Assembly: GCA_050309705.1 (NCBI GenBank)
Contig: JBNRMR010000075.1
Coordinates: 1 to 9,314, forward strand
DNA length: 9,314 nt
From: JBNRMR01 sp050309705
GTDB lineage: Bacteria > Bacillota > Clostridia > Christensenellales > UBA1750
Direction: 5' to 3'
The translations under genes and the position numbers were made by a program. The notes beneath the pieces are model-generated. The model was given only the letters and a program-made list of their open reading frames with translations, ran no database searches and was not told the origin of the DNA. Below are positions 1 to 5,667 of this stretch, in pieces (position 1 is the stretch's first letter; each line of letters starts with the position of its first letter).

Positions 1-567
1 AGTCAAAATTGCTCGCGCCATACACACAATCTCGTTGGCGCCGTCGATTTTGGCGGCTTCTTCTAGCTCAAAGGGTATCTGCTGGAAAAAGTTCTTAACC
101 ACAATCAGGTTGAAGGTGCTGATTGCCCCAGGGAATATCAACGCCCAGAGGCTATCGATCAGCCCAAGATTCTTTACAAGCATGAACCCGGGGATCATGC
201 CGCCGCTGAACAGCATTGTGAATATGATGGCGTTCATAAACAGACTGCGCCCAGCAAGCGACCGATGAGCCAACGGGTACGCCGTCATGACTGTAAGCGT
301 GAGATTTACGATGGTGCCGACAAGAGTGACGGTGATGGACACCCGCAAAGAGCTGAGCAGTGTATTGGTAGAAAAAATATACTTATAAGTTGAAAGGGTT
401 GGCGCCTTTGGAATGATAAGGAAAGGATTTTCCAACAGTTCAACCGAGGATGCAAAGGAACTGCCCACCACATGCAGAAATGGGAGAAGGATACACAGCG
501 AGACCAGTATCAGCACGCAAATGTTTATGACATTGAAAACGCGTCGACCGAAGCCTTCCTGTTTCAT
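1..567 (-). CDS. ABC sugar transporter permease, LplC/YtcP-like (partial, C-terminus outside window)
   Basis: This is the second membrane subunit of a carbohydrate (CUT1-type) ABC importer. 189 codons are readable without a stop from the ATG at 567 to the window edge; LplC-type permeases are usually about 290-300 residues, so roughly the last 100 are missing. A first membrane helix lies at about residues 13-33. Further hydrophobic segments at about 74-97, 110-130 and 137-157 fit the MetI-like fold. The conserved cytoplasmic EAA loop that docks on the ATPase begins at about residue 167 (ELEEAAKIDGANE). The start is supported by a GAGGAGGG ribosome binding site 9 nt upstream. Its ATG overlaps the stop codon of the preceding permease by one base (TAATG), so the two are probably translationally coupled. 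The family is clear; the substrate is not readable. Confidence 0.93.
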   Translation of the reverse strand, partial: MKQEGFGRRVFNVINICVLILVSLCILLPFLHVVGSSFASSVELLENPFLIIPKAPTLSTYKYIFSTNTLLSSLRVSITVTLVGTIVNLTLTVMTAYPLAHRSLAGRSLFMNAIIFTMLFSGGMIPGFMLVKNLGLIDSLWALIFPGAISTFNLIVVKNFFQQIPFELEEAAKIDGANEIVCMARAILT

Positions 568-1508
568 TAGAATATTCCCTCCTCGCCAATCTTATTTGCA
601 AGAAAGTTTGATGTCAACACCAGCATGAGACCGATTGCTGATTTGAACAGCCCCACAGCTGTGGCGAAGCTGAACTGTCCATTGATGATGCCGTTACGAT
701 ATACATAGGTGTCAAACACATCGCCTACCGAGCGGTTCATTGAGTTGGTCATAAGGAAAAGCTGCTCAAAGCCGGTGTCAAGAAAGTTACCCATTCGCAG
801 TATCAGCAGCGTGACGATAGTGGGCCGAATGCCGGGCAAGGTGATGTGCCACAGCTTGCGCCAGTGGCCCGCGCCGTCCACCACGGCGGCGTCGTAGAGG
901 GCAGGGTCAACGCCGGTTAAAGCTGCCAGGAATATGATTGTGCCCCAGCCGCCCTCTTTCCACATTATCTGAAACAACACCAGCGTGCGGAGCCAACGCT
1001 CGGAGGCGAGAAAGGGAATCTTTTCGCCTCCCAGCAGAGCTCTCAGCTCGTTGATGATGCCTCCCTCGGTGGTTAGAATCTGCTGGGTGATGCTTGCAAC
1101 CACCACCCAGGACAGAAAGTGAGGCAGATAGATCACGGATTGAACCGTTCGCTTTATGAAAGCGCCTCTCAGCTCGTTTAGAAGCAGCGCCAGTATAATG
1201 GGAAAGGGAAAGTAAAACACCAGGTTTAGGACTGCAAAAGCCAGTGTGTTTATGAGTAGACTCCTGAACTGTGGCGAGGTGAAAAAGCGTTGAAAGTGTT
1301 GCAGTCCCACCCACTCACTGCCCCAGAAGCCCCTTGCCGGAGAATAATTCTGAAAGGCATAAAGCGTTCCCCACATGGGAGCATATTTGAAGACCACATA
1401 GTATAACAGCCCGGGAATAAGAAGAATGTAATACCATTTGTCCCGCTTTATGCGGGCCCACAAGCCCCCGGCATGGCTTTTTCTTTGATTTAACACTGGC
1501 GCAGTCAT
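567..1508 (-). CDS. ABC sugar transporter permease, LplB-like
   Basis: This 313-residue integral membrane protein is the first permease subunit of the importer and would form the heterodimeric channel with the LplC-like protein. It has a short basic cytoplasmic N-terminus, a first membrane helix at about residues 25-45 and further helices at about 83-110, 122-145, 175-197, 228-245 and 282-303. The EAA loop lies at about 204-226 (LYDAAVVDGAGHW, ending in LPG), which is typical of the polysaccharide/sugar permease LplB group. Length is normal for the family. The ATG at 1508 has a GGAGGT site 4 nt upstream. It lies 45 bp after the solute-binding protein gene with no terminator between, so the two are almost certainly co-transcribed. 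What is carried (oligosaccharide, polysaccharide fragment or other sugar) cannot be told from sequence. Confidence 0.95.
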   Translation of the reverse strand: MTAPVLNQRKSHAGGLWARIKRDKWYYILLIPGLLYYVVFKYAPMWGTLYAFQNYSPARGFWGSEWVGLQHFQRFFTSPQFRSLLINTLAFAVLNLVFYFPFPIILALLLNELRGAFIKRTVQSVIYLPHFLSWVVVASITQQILTTEGGIINELRALLGGEKIPFLASERWLRTLVLFQIMWKEGGWGTIIFLAALTGVDPALYDAAVVDGAGHWRKLWHITLPGIRPTIVTLLILRMGNFLDTGFEQLFLMTNSMNRSVGDVFDTYVYRNGIINGQFSFATAVGLFKSAIGLMLVLTSNFLANKIGEEGIF

Positions 1509-1553
1509 GGTTACCTCCGTCGCTAAGTGAAATTTCTGTTGCGATTTTTTCCT

Positions 1554-3044
1554 TTACTTGGACGCAGCGGTGTATTCATCAATAACTGCCTGGCCGCCCA
1601 TATCAAGCCAATCCTGCTTTGCCTTTTCCCATGCAGCTTCGTCTATGGTGCCGATTATGTATTTGTTTATGGCATCATTGATAACCTGATCTAAATCGCC
1701 GCCCAATATGTTGTAGGTGTCTGATATATAGGCTGTGCTGGCATCGAACACCAGATAATCCTGCCACAGGGGGCGCTCGTTGATGATTTCTTGCATTATG
1801 GGCATAATCTTGCCCTTAAGGTTGCCGATGTCTCCAAAGCAGCGGATGAGTCCGTACTGGCCGGCTGAGGAGGCATACTTGGAGGCATAAGGCTCGTTGG
1901 TGCGATCCGGCACTCCGTCCACCAGTTCATAGTCAACTCCCTCGATGCCCCAGGCAAAAAGGTCAATGTATTCCGGCAGGCCGGTCTTGTCAACAAAATC
2001 GATGCAATGCATAAGATCCTGTTCCGTTTTCACAGCAGTCTTTGAAAAGGACATAAGCCCGTTGAAACCGGAGGTGGCGATGCCGCGCTTCACGCCATCC
2101 TTTCCCTCGACCCCAAGGATGTAGCTTAGCTTGGCATCCGGGTTGACGATCTCCAGGTCGGTAAAGCGGTTCTGCAAGTCATCGGTAAAGGAAAAGATCA
2201 GCCCGGTCTCCTCGGCGTTAATCATCGCATTGTTGTCATTTCCGGAAAGCTCAATATAGTTGCTGTTCGTTATGCCGTCCCGGTAGAACTCGCGGAAGAG
2301 GTCCATCGCGTCCTTGAAAGCTTCGTGCATAAATTTGGGGTAAAACACGCCATCTTCGCCGATTGCCCAATTGTTGGGAGCGCCGTTCCAAACGGCCAAA
2401 TAGTCAACCCCCCTGGGGATGGTGTTTCCGCCGCCGAAGGACGCGACGCCATATTTGCTCTTTGTGGCAAATGCACGGATCATCTCCACAACATCATCAT
2501 ATGTTTCGGGGCGTTCAAGCCCGAGCTCAATCATCCAGTCCTCGCGGAAAATTATTCCCTGACGGGACAGGTCGCGCTCCCGGAATATTCCGTAGAGGCC
2601 TCCATCCGTCATGGTGCTTTCAAGTACATTTTTGTTCATCTTTGAAATATGGGGATACTGGTCGACATACTCGCTGATCTCCCAGAACATTCCCGCCCGG
2701 CAGGCTTCAACAAAAGCATTTTCCTTCGGGTTGCTTATGATGCTGATCATGGGAAGGGTATCGCTGGCGATCATTGTGTTGAGCTTTTCATTGTAGCCGC
2801 TGGATGGCACCCATATGATATCCAGACTGTATCCCGTCACTTCGGCTATCAATTCATTGATATCTTCGCGGTTTGGGGGCTCGGCCACATAATACATGCT
2901 CATCAGCGTAAGTGCAACGGGGTCCTGTGATGTCTCGCCCGGTTGAGCGGTTGTAGCCGGCGCTCCACCAGGGCTTGAGCAGCCCGAGAGCAGCGCCAGC
3001 AGGCACATAAGCATACCAAGTACAAAACAAAGTTTTCTCTTCAT
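1554..3044 (-). CDS. extracellular solute-binding lipoprotein of a carbohydrate ABC transporter, LipO/YtcQ-like
   Basis: The 496-residue protein captures the transported substrate outside the membrane and delivers it to the two permeases. It has a lipoprotein signal: a basic start (MKRK), a hydrophobic stretch and the lipobox LSGC with the lipidated Cys at residue 22, then a Gly/Ala/Thr/Pro-rich linker to about residue 42. The rest matches the large family 1 solute-binding proteins found beside LplB/LplC permeases: a GLYGI segment near 149, the IIFREDWMIELGLERP region at about 164-179 and a C-terminal IIGTIDEAAWEKAKQDW helix at about 463-479. The frame stays open to an upstream ATG at 3107, but I chose 3044 because an AAGGAG site sits 7 nt before it and translation from there begins directly with the signal peptide. 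It is the first gene of the leftward operon, behind a promoter at 3098-3126. Confidence 0.95.
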   Translation of the reverse strand: MKRKLCFVLGMLMCLLALLSGCSSPGGAPATTAQPGETSQDPVALTLMSMYYVAEPPNREDINELIAEVTGYSLDIIWVPSSGYNEKLNTMIASDTLPMISIISNPKENAFVEACRAGMFWEISEYVDQYPHISKMNKNVLESTMTDGGLYGIFRERDLSRQGIIFREDWMIELGLERPETYDDVVEMIRAFATKSKYGVASFGGGNTIPRGVDYLAVWNGAPNNWAIGEDGVFYPKFMHEAFKDAMDLFREFYRDGITNSNYIELSGNDNNAMINAEETGLIFSFTDDLQNRFTDLEIVNPDAKLSYILGVEGKDGVKRGIATSGFNGLMSFSKTAVKTEQDLMHCIDFVDKTGLPEYIDLFAWGIEGVDYELVDGVPDRTNEPYASKYASSAGQYGLIRCFGDIGNLKGKIMPIMQEIINERPLWQDYLVFDASTAYISDTYNILGGDLDQVINDAINKYIIGTIDEAAWEKAKQDWLDMGGQAVIDEYTAASK

Positions 3045-3051
3045 GATGCAT

Positions 3052-3057
3052 CTCCTT
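3052..3057 (-). promoter_or_regulatory. ribosome binding site of the solute-binding protein gene
   Basis: Read on the minus strand this is AAGGAG, 7 nt before the ATG at 3044. It decides the start, because the frame also has an ATG at 3107 that would add 21 residues in front of the signal peptide. Confidence 0.8.
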
Positions 3058-3067
3058 TTAATGTATG

Positions 3068-3096
3068 TTGTTTGAATGGGAAAAGCGGTGTATAAT
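3068..3096 (+). promoter_or_regulatory. probable sigma-A-type promoter of the AraC-family regulator gene
   Basis: A perfect -10 box TATAAT (3091-3096) lies 17 bp after a weak -35 box TTGTTT (3068-3073). Transcription would begin near 3103 and leave a leader of about 75 nt before the ATG at 3179. The poor -35 suggests a weak or activator-dependent promoter. It overlaps the leftward promoter of the transporter operon. Confidence 0.5.
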
Positions 3097-3097
3097 A

Positions 3098-3126
3098 AGC
3101 ATAGCAAATGTACTAAAGGGATTCAA
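3098..3126 (-). promoter_or_regulatory. probable sigma-A-type promoter of the transporter operon
   Basis: On the minus strand a -35 box TTGAAT (3126-3121) is followed after 17 bp by TATGCT (3103-3098). The -10 box is preceded by TGC, so it is an extended -10 (TGCTATGCT). Transcription would begin near 3091, giving a leader of about 47 nt before the solute-binding protein ATG at 3044. Confidence 0.55.
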
Positions 3127-3178
3127 CTTACAAAACAAATGATTCTTTAACAAAAACGCTCCAAGGAGAGATTGTGTC

Positions 3179-4054
3179 ATGATCAAAACACAATTATGCG
3201 ATTTTACGCCCTATGTGCGAATGATTGGCAGTTCTTTTCGCCACAAGGAGTTTTTGCCATATCGCCGCGCAACGGAAATAAGCAATACTTTCATATATGT
3301 AAATGGCGGGCGCGGGACTCATATTGTCAATAATGTTGCATATCCGTTGATGGAGGGCGCAATCGAGATAGTCCCAGCTTTTTCAGACCAAGTGATTATC
3401 GTGGATGAAGGCGACTATCTGGATATCCGCTATATATTTTTTGATCTTTATGAAACAGAGGAAAGCAGAAAGATAATCATCAACAACACATTCAAGGAAA
3501 CAATTCGCCATACCAGTGCGCGGGAGATGTTTTTTTGGGATAAAGCGACTTATGCTGTCACTTCTCAGGGCGACCATGTGAATGCCTGCATGGACGAAAT
3601 AACTAGGCTAAGAGAGGAGGAGGATCTGGCGTCTTCTCTGCGCGTGAAGGCTCTTTTACTGGAGCTGCTGGCGGTTTTCATTGAAGAGAGCCGATTGCCG
3701 CCGCCTGAAAGCACACACACCACCAAGCGTTGGGACTATTTGACAAACGCAATGCATTTTATAAAAACAAACTTCCATAACCCTCTGCTTGATAACCGAA
3801 TGATCAGCGAGTTTGCGGATGTGTCTCCCGCATATTTGGCAAAGTTGTTTAAGACGAATCTCAACATCGGCATCGCTGCTTATGTGCGCGATGTGCGCAT
3901 GGACTACGCCAAAGAGCTGCTGAGTGGCGGCAAAAGTGTTTCGGAAGTGGCTAAGCAATGCGGCTATCAATCTATACAGTCCTTTACTCGCGCATTCAAG
4001 CGCATTGAAGGCCTGTCGCCTTCGGAATACGGAGAGTCTCTCGGCAAAAGATAA
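3179..4054 (+). CDS. AraC-family transcriptional regulator
   Basis: This 291-residue cytoplasmic DNA-binding protein probably regulates the divergent transporter operon. The N-terminal part, about residues 1-130, is beta-rich and fits the cupin-like AraC ligand-binding domain (for example the FIYVNGGRGTHIV stretch at 38-50). A helical linker follows at about 135-172. The C-terminal AraC domain has two helix-turn-helix units: the first at about 203-227 (MISEFADVSPAYLAKLF), the second at about 253-275 (SVSEVAKQCGYQSIQSFTRAF), ending in the family signature GLSPSEY at 278-284. The length is normal. There is no response-regulator receiver domain, so it is not a YesN-type two-component regulator. 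The ATG at 3179 has an AAGGAG site (3163-3168) 10 nt upstream. Control of the neighbouring operon in response to its sugar is inferred from the divergent layout. The inducer is unknown. Confidence 0.93.
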   Translation: MIKTQLCDFTPYVRMIGSSFRHKEFLPYRRATEISNTFIYVNGGRGTHIVNNVAYPLMEGAIEIVPAFSDQVIIVDEGDYLDIRYIFFDLYETEESRKIIINNTFKETIRHTSAREMFFWDKATYAVTSQGDHVNACMDEITRLREEEDLASSLRVKALLLELLAVFIEESRLPPPESTHTTKRWDYLTNAMHFIKTNFHNPLLDNRMISEFADVSPAYLAKLFKTNLNIGIAAYVRDVRMDYAKELLSGGKSVSEVAKQCGYQSIQSFTRAFKRIEGLSPSEYGESLGKR

Positions 4055-4063
4055 GCCGGGAAT

Positions 4064-4089
4064 GGTGACAGATTGCTGTGCCTTTTTTT
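4064..4089 (+). terminator. probable intrinsic terminator of the AraC-family gene
   Basis: It starts 10 nt after the stop codon. GGT-(G)-ACAG pairs with CTGT-GCC (seven pairs including one G-T wobble, one bulged G, ATTG loop) and is followed by TTTTTTT at 4083-4089. The stem is short, so termination may be partial. Confidence 0.5.
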
Positions 4090-4096
4090 AAGAAGA

Positions 4097-4204
4097 CCAA
4101 AACCATGTCTCTAAGCGGGAAAAGGAGGCGCGGAATTGCTAAACGGTGCGCCTACTAAATGGGCGCCATACCTTGCGGATTGCTATTAGCTGAAACGGTT
4201 TTGG
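4097..4204. other. intergenic inverted repeat with nested hairpins; candidate structured RNA
   Basis: No convincing gene is seen from 4055 to 4530. Within it, CCAAAACC (4097-4104) is exactly complementary to GGTTTTGG (4197-4204). The enclosed 92 nt contain two smaller helices: AGGCGC (4126-4131) with GCGCCT (4148-4153), and ATGG (4159-4162) with CCAT (4166-4169). This resembles a closed multi-hairpin RNA fold, but stems this short can occur by chance. No promoter for an independent transcript was found just upstream. It matches no riboswitch or housekeeping RNA that I recognise. Confidence 0.25.
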
Positions 4205-4263
4205 ACTAGAGATTGTAATAGAGTCCCGAGGCCTCATTTTGAATTGAATATATAGTTTTTATC

Positions 4264-4302
4264 AGTGCGCGCCGCGATGACTGATGATCATCGCCACTTT
4301 TT
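4264..4302 (+). terminator. terminator-like hairpin in the araC-msrAB intergenic region
   Basis: GCGATGA (4274-4280) pairs perfectly with TCATCGC (4288-4294) around a 7-nt loop. Outside it AGTG (4264-4267) pairs with CACT (4295-4298) if CGCGCC (4268-4273) is bulged out. A run of five T (4298-4302) follows. It could end read-through from the AraC-family gene or a separate short transcript. Confidence 0.45.
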
Positions 4303-4419
4303 ATGATGGGATTTCACCACCCCAATGAACCTATATCCTTCGTTATGTCATAGTCGCTGGTAAATAATGCCGTCGCATTGCTGCGTCCAGTTCGGGCAAA
4401 ATGAAGGAAGGAAAGTTTC

Positions 4420-4448
4420 TTGCAGCAGCACAGAAATTGCCTTATAAT
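4420..4448 (+). promoter_or_regulatory. sigma-A-type promoter of msrAB
   Basis: TTGCAG (4420-4425) and a perfect TATAAT (4443-4448) are separated by exactly 17 bp. Transcription would begin near 4455 with a leader of about 75 nt. This is the best promoter match in the window and implies that msrAB is transcribed on its own. Confidence 0.7.
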
Positions 4449-4513
4449 TGTCCATATAGCAAAAGGCCCTTTTTGTCTTATTCATAATGGTGCAAAGCGA
4501 TTGAAAGGGCAGC

Positions 4514-4521
4514 AAAGGAGG
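4514..4521 (+). promoter_or_regulatory. ribosome binding site of msrAB
   Basis: AAAGGAGG sits 9 nt before the ATG at 4531. It decides the start: the open frame extends back to an ATG at 4420, but that codon lies inside the promoter -35 box and its added residues resemble no MsrA leader. Confidence 0.85.
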
Positions 4522-4530
4522 TTCGGGTTT

Positions 4531-5478
4531 ATGTCGCAGATTTACCTTGCCGGAGGATGCTTCTGGGGCACAGAGAGATATCTCTCGCTCATTCAGGGGG
4601 TAAAGTCCACAAAGGTTGGTTATGCCAATGGAAAAACTGAAAAAACAACATATGAGCAGGTGTGTCGGGGTGATACAGGCCATGTGGAGGCGGTGATGGT
4701 GGAATATGACCGGGCGGCTCTCCCGCTGGAGTTTCTGCTGGAGCTGTTTTATGAGTCCATAGATCCTTTGTCCGTCAACCGCCAGGGCGCGGACGTGGGC
4801 GTTCAGTACCGCACGGGCATATATTACGTTGACCCGGGCGACAAAGAACTGATATTGCGATCGTTGCAAAGGCTCCAGGAGCAGCTGGGTCAACCCGTTG
4901 CTGTGGAGGTGGGGCCCCTTGAAAGTTTCTGCGATGCGGAGGAATATCACCAGAAGTATCTCGTGAAGAACGTTAATGGCTACTGCCATATTAACCGTGA
5001 GCTGTTTGACAGAGCCGCAAAGGCGGTGGTGAACCCCACGCTTTACAGCAAGGAAGATGAAAAAAGCCTGCGCGGGCGTCTGAATGAAATGCAATACAAG
5101 GTCACCCAGGAGGACGCCACCGAGCCACCATTCCAAAACGAATTTGACGACCATTTCGAGGAGGGCATCTATGTCGACATCGTTACGGGTGAGCCGCTCT
5201 TTTCCTCGAAGGATAAGTTCGATTCCGGCTGTGGCTGGCCCAGCTTTTCCGCTCCGGTCGATCCCGGCGTCATAAAAGAAAAGGACGACTTCTCCCGCGG
5301 CAGAATAAGGACAGAAGTAAGAAGCCGCGTGGGCGATTCCCATCTGGGGCATGTCTTCGAGGACGGCCCTGCTCAAATGGGCGGCCTGCGCTATTGCATA
5401 AACAGCGCCGCTCTGCGCTTCATCCCCAAAAGCGACATGGAAAGGGAGGGCTACGGTTATCTGCTAAAGCTCTTTTAG
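4531..5478 (+). CDS. msrAB: bifunctional peptide methionine sulfoxide reductase MsrA/MsrB
   Basis: This 315-residue cytoplasmic enzyme repairs oxidised methionine: the MsrA domain reduces the S-sulfoxide and the MsrB domain the R-sulfoxide, normally with thioredoxin as reductant. MsrA covers about residues 1-160, with the catalytic Cys10 in GGCFWG, the GHVEAV segment at 50-55, YHQKYL at 139-144 and a likely resolving Cys152 in GYCHI. MsrB covers about 175-315, with LNEMQYKVTQ, TEPPF, EGIYVD, the likely resolving Cys234 in DSGCGWPSF, HLGHVF at 271-276 and the catalytic Cys289 in RYCINSAALRF. The two CxxC pairs that bind zinc in many MsrB proteins are absent, so this is a zinc-free MsrB. Length is typical of two-domain MsrAB proteins. 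No signal peptide is present, unlike secreted Neisseria PilB. It has its own promoter and converges on rpoC. Confidence 0.97.
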   Translation: MSQIYLAGGCFWGTERYLSLIQGVKSTKVGYANGKTEKTTYEQVCRGDTGHVEAVMVEYDRAALPLEFLLELFYESIDPLSVNRQGADVGVQYRTGIYYVDPGDKELILRSLQRLQEQLGQPVAVEVGPLESFCDAEEYHQKYLVKNVNGYCHINRELFDRAAKAVVNPTLYSKEDEKSLRGRLNEMQYKVTQEDATEPPFQNEFDDHFEEGIYVDIVTGEPLFSSKDKFDSGCGWPSFSAPVDPGVIKEKDDFSRGRIRTEVRSRVGDSHLGHVFEDGPAQMGGLRYCINSAALRFIPKSDMEREGYGYLLKLF

Positions 5479-5548
5479 ATAGGGGGAGTGGGCGCTGGGG
5501 CTCTGCCACAGACCCCGCAAGGGGACTTGCCCCCTTGACCCCCTTATC
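5478..5548. repeat. GC-rich three-way-junction element, probable interspersed intergenic repeat
   Basis: The element begins at the last base of the msrAB stop codon. An outer stem pairs GATAGGGGG (5478-5486) with CCCCCTTATC (5539-5548), with one bulged base. Inside are two hairpins. The first pairs GGGG with CCCC and TCTG with CAGA (5497-5516, one bulged C, CCA loop). The second pairs CAAGGGG with CCCCTTG (5518-5537, six-base loop). The G-run/C-run layout resembles GC-rich palindromic sequences that recur between genes in many Clostridia genomes. Only one copy is present here, so its repetitive nature is inferred from memory of such sequences. Confidence 0.5.
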
Positions 5549-5615
5549 AAAAGGATATGCGCAGGGCAGCGTACTGCGGAGCTCTTATTCCACTTTCCTC
5601 TTGAATCAGCGGCAC

Positions 5616-5646
5616 AAAAAACGGGCAAATTCATTTGCCCGTTTTT
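5616..5646. terminator. bidirectional intrinsic terminator between msrAB and rpoC
   Basis: Six A, then CGGGCAAA (5622-5629), a TTCA loop, TTTGCCCG (5634-5641) and five T. The eight-pair perfect stem is extended by A-T pairs and has a T-run at its 3' side on either strand. It can therefore end msrAB transcription from the left and rpoC transcription from the right. Confidence 0.9.
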
Positions 5647-5667
5647 GCTTACATTTATTATAATGTC

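Noticed and set aside
3045..3107. In-frame upstream ATG at 3107 as start of the solute-binding protein
   Set aside because: It would add 21 residues before the lipoprotein signal peptide, lacks a ribosome binding site and lies upstream of the predicted transcription start; the ATG at 3044 has AAGGAG at 7 nt.
4105..4158. Possible 17-residue basic peptide (MSLSGKRRRGIAKRCAY)
   Set aside because: No ribosome binding site precedes it and it overlaps the inverted-repeat structure; such short frames are expected by chance.
4455..4530. SAM, c-di-GMP, T-box or other known riboswitch upstream of msrAB
   Set aside because: None of the conserved core motifs of these classes could be found in the leader, which is also too short for most of them.
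4348..5376. Long open frame (342 codons) on the minus strand opposite msrAB
   Set aside because: It is the antisense shadow of the msrAB coding sequence, has no family resemblance or convincing ribosome binding site, and its start lies inside the conserved MsrB domain.
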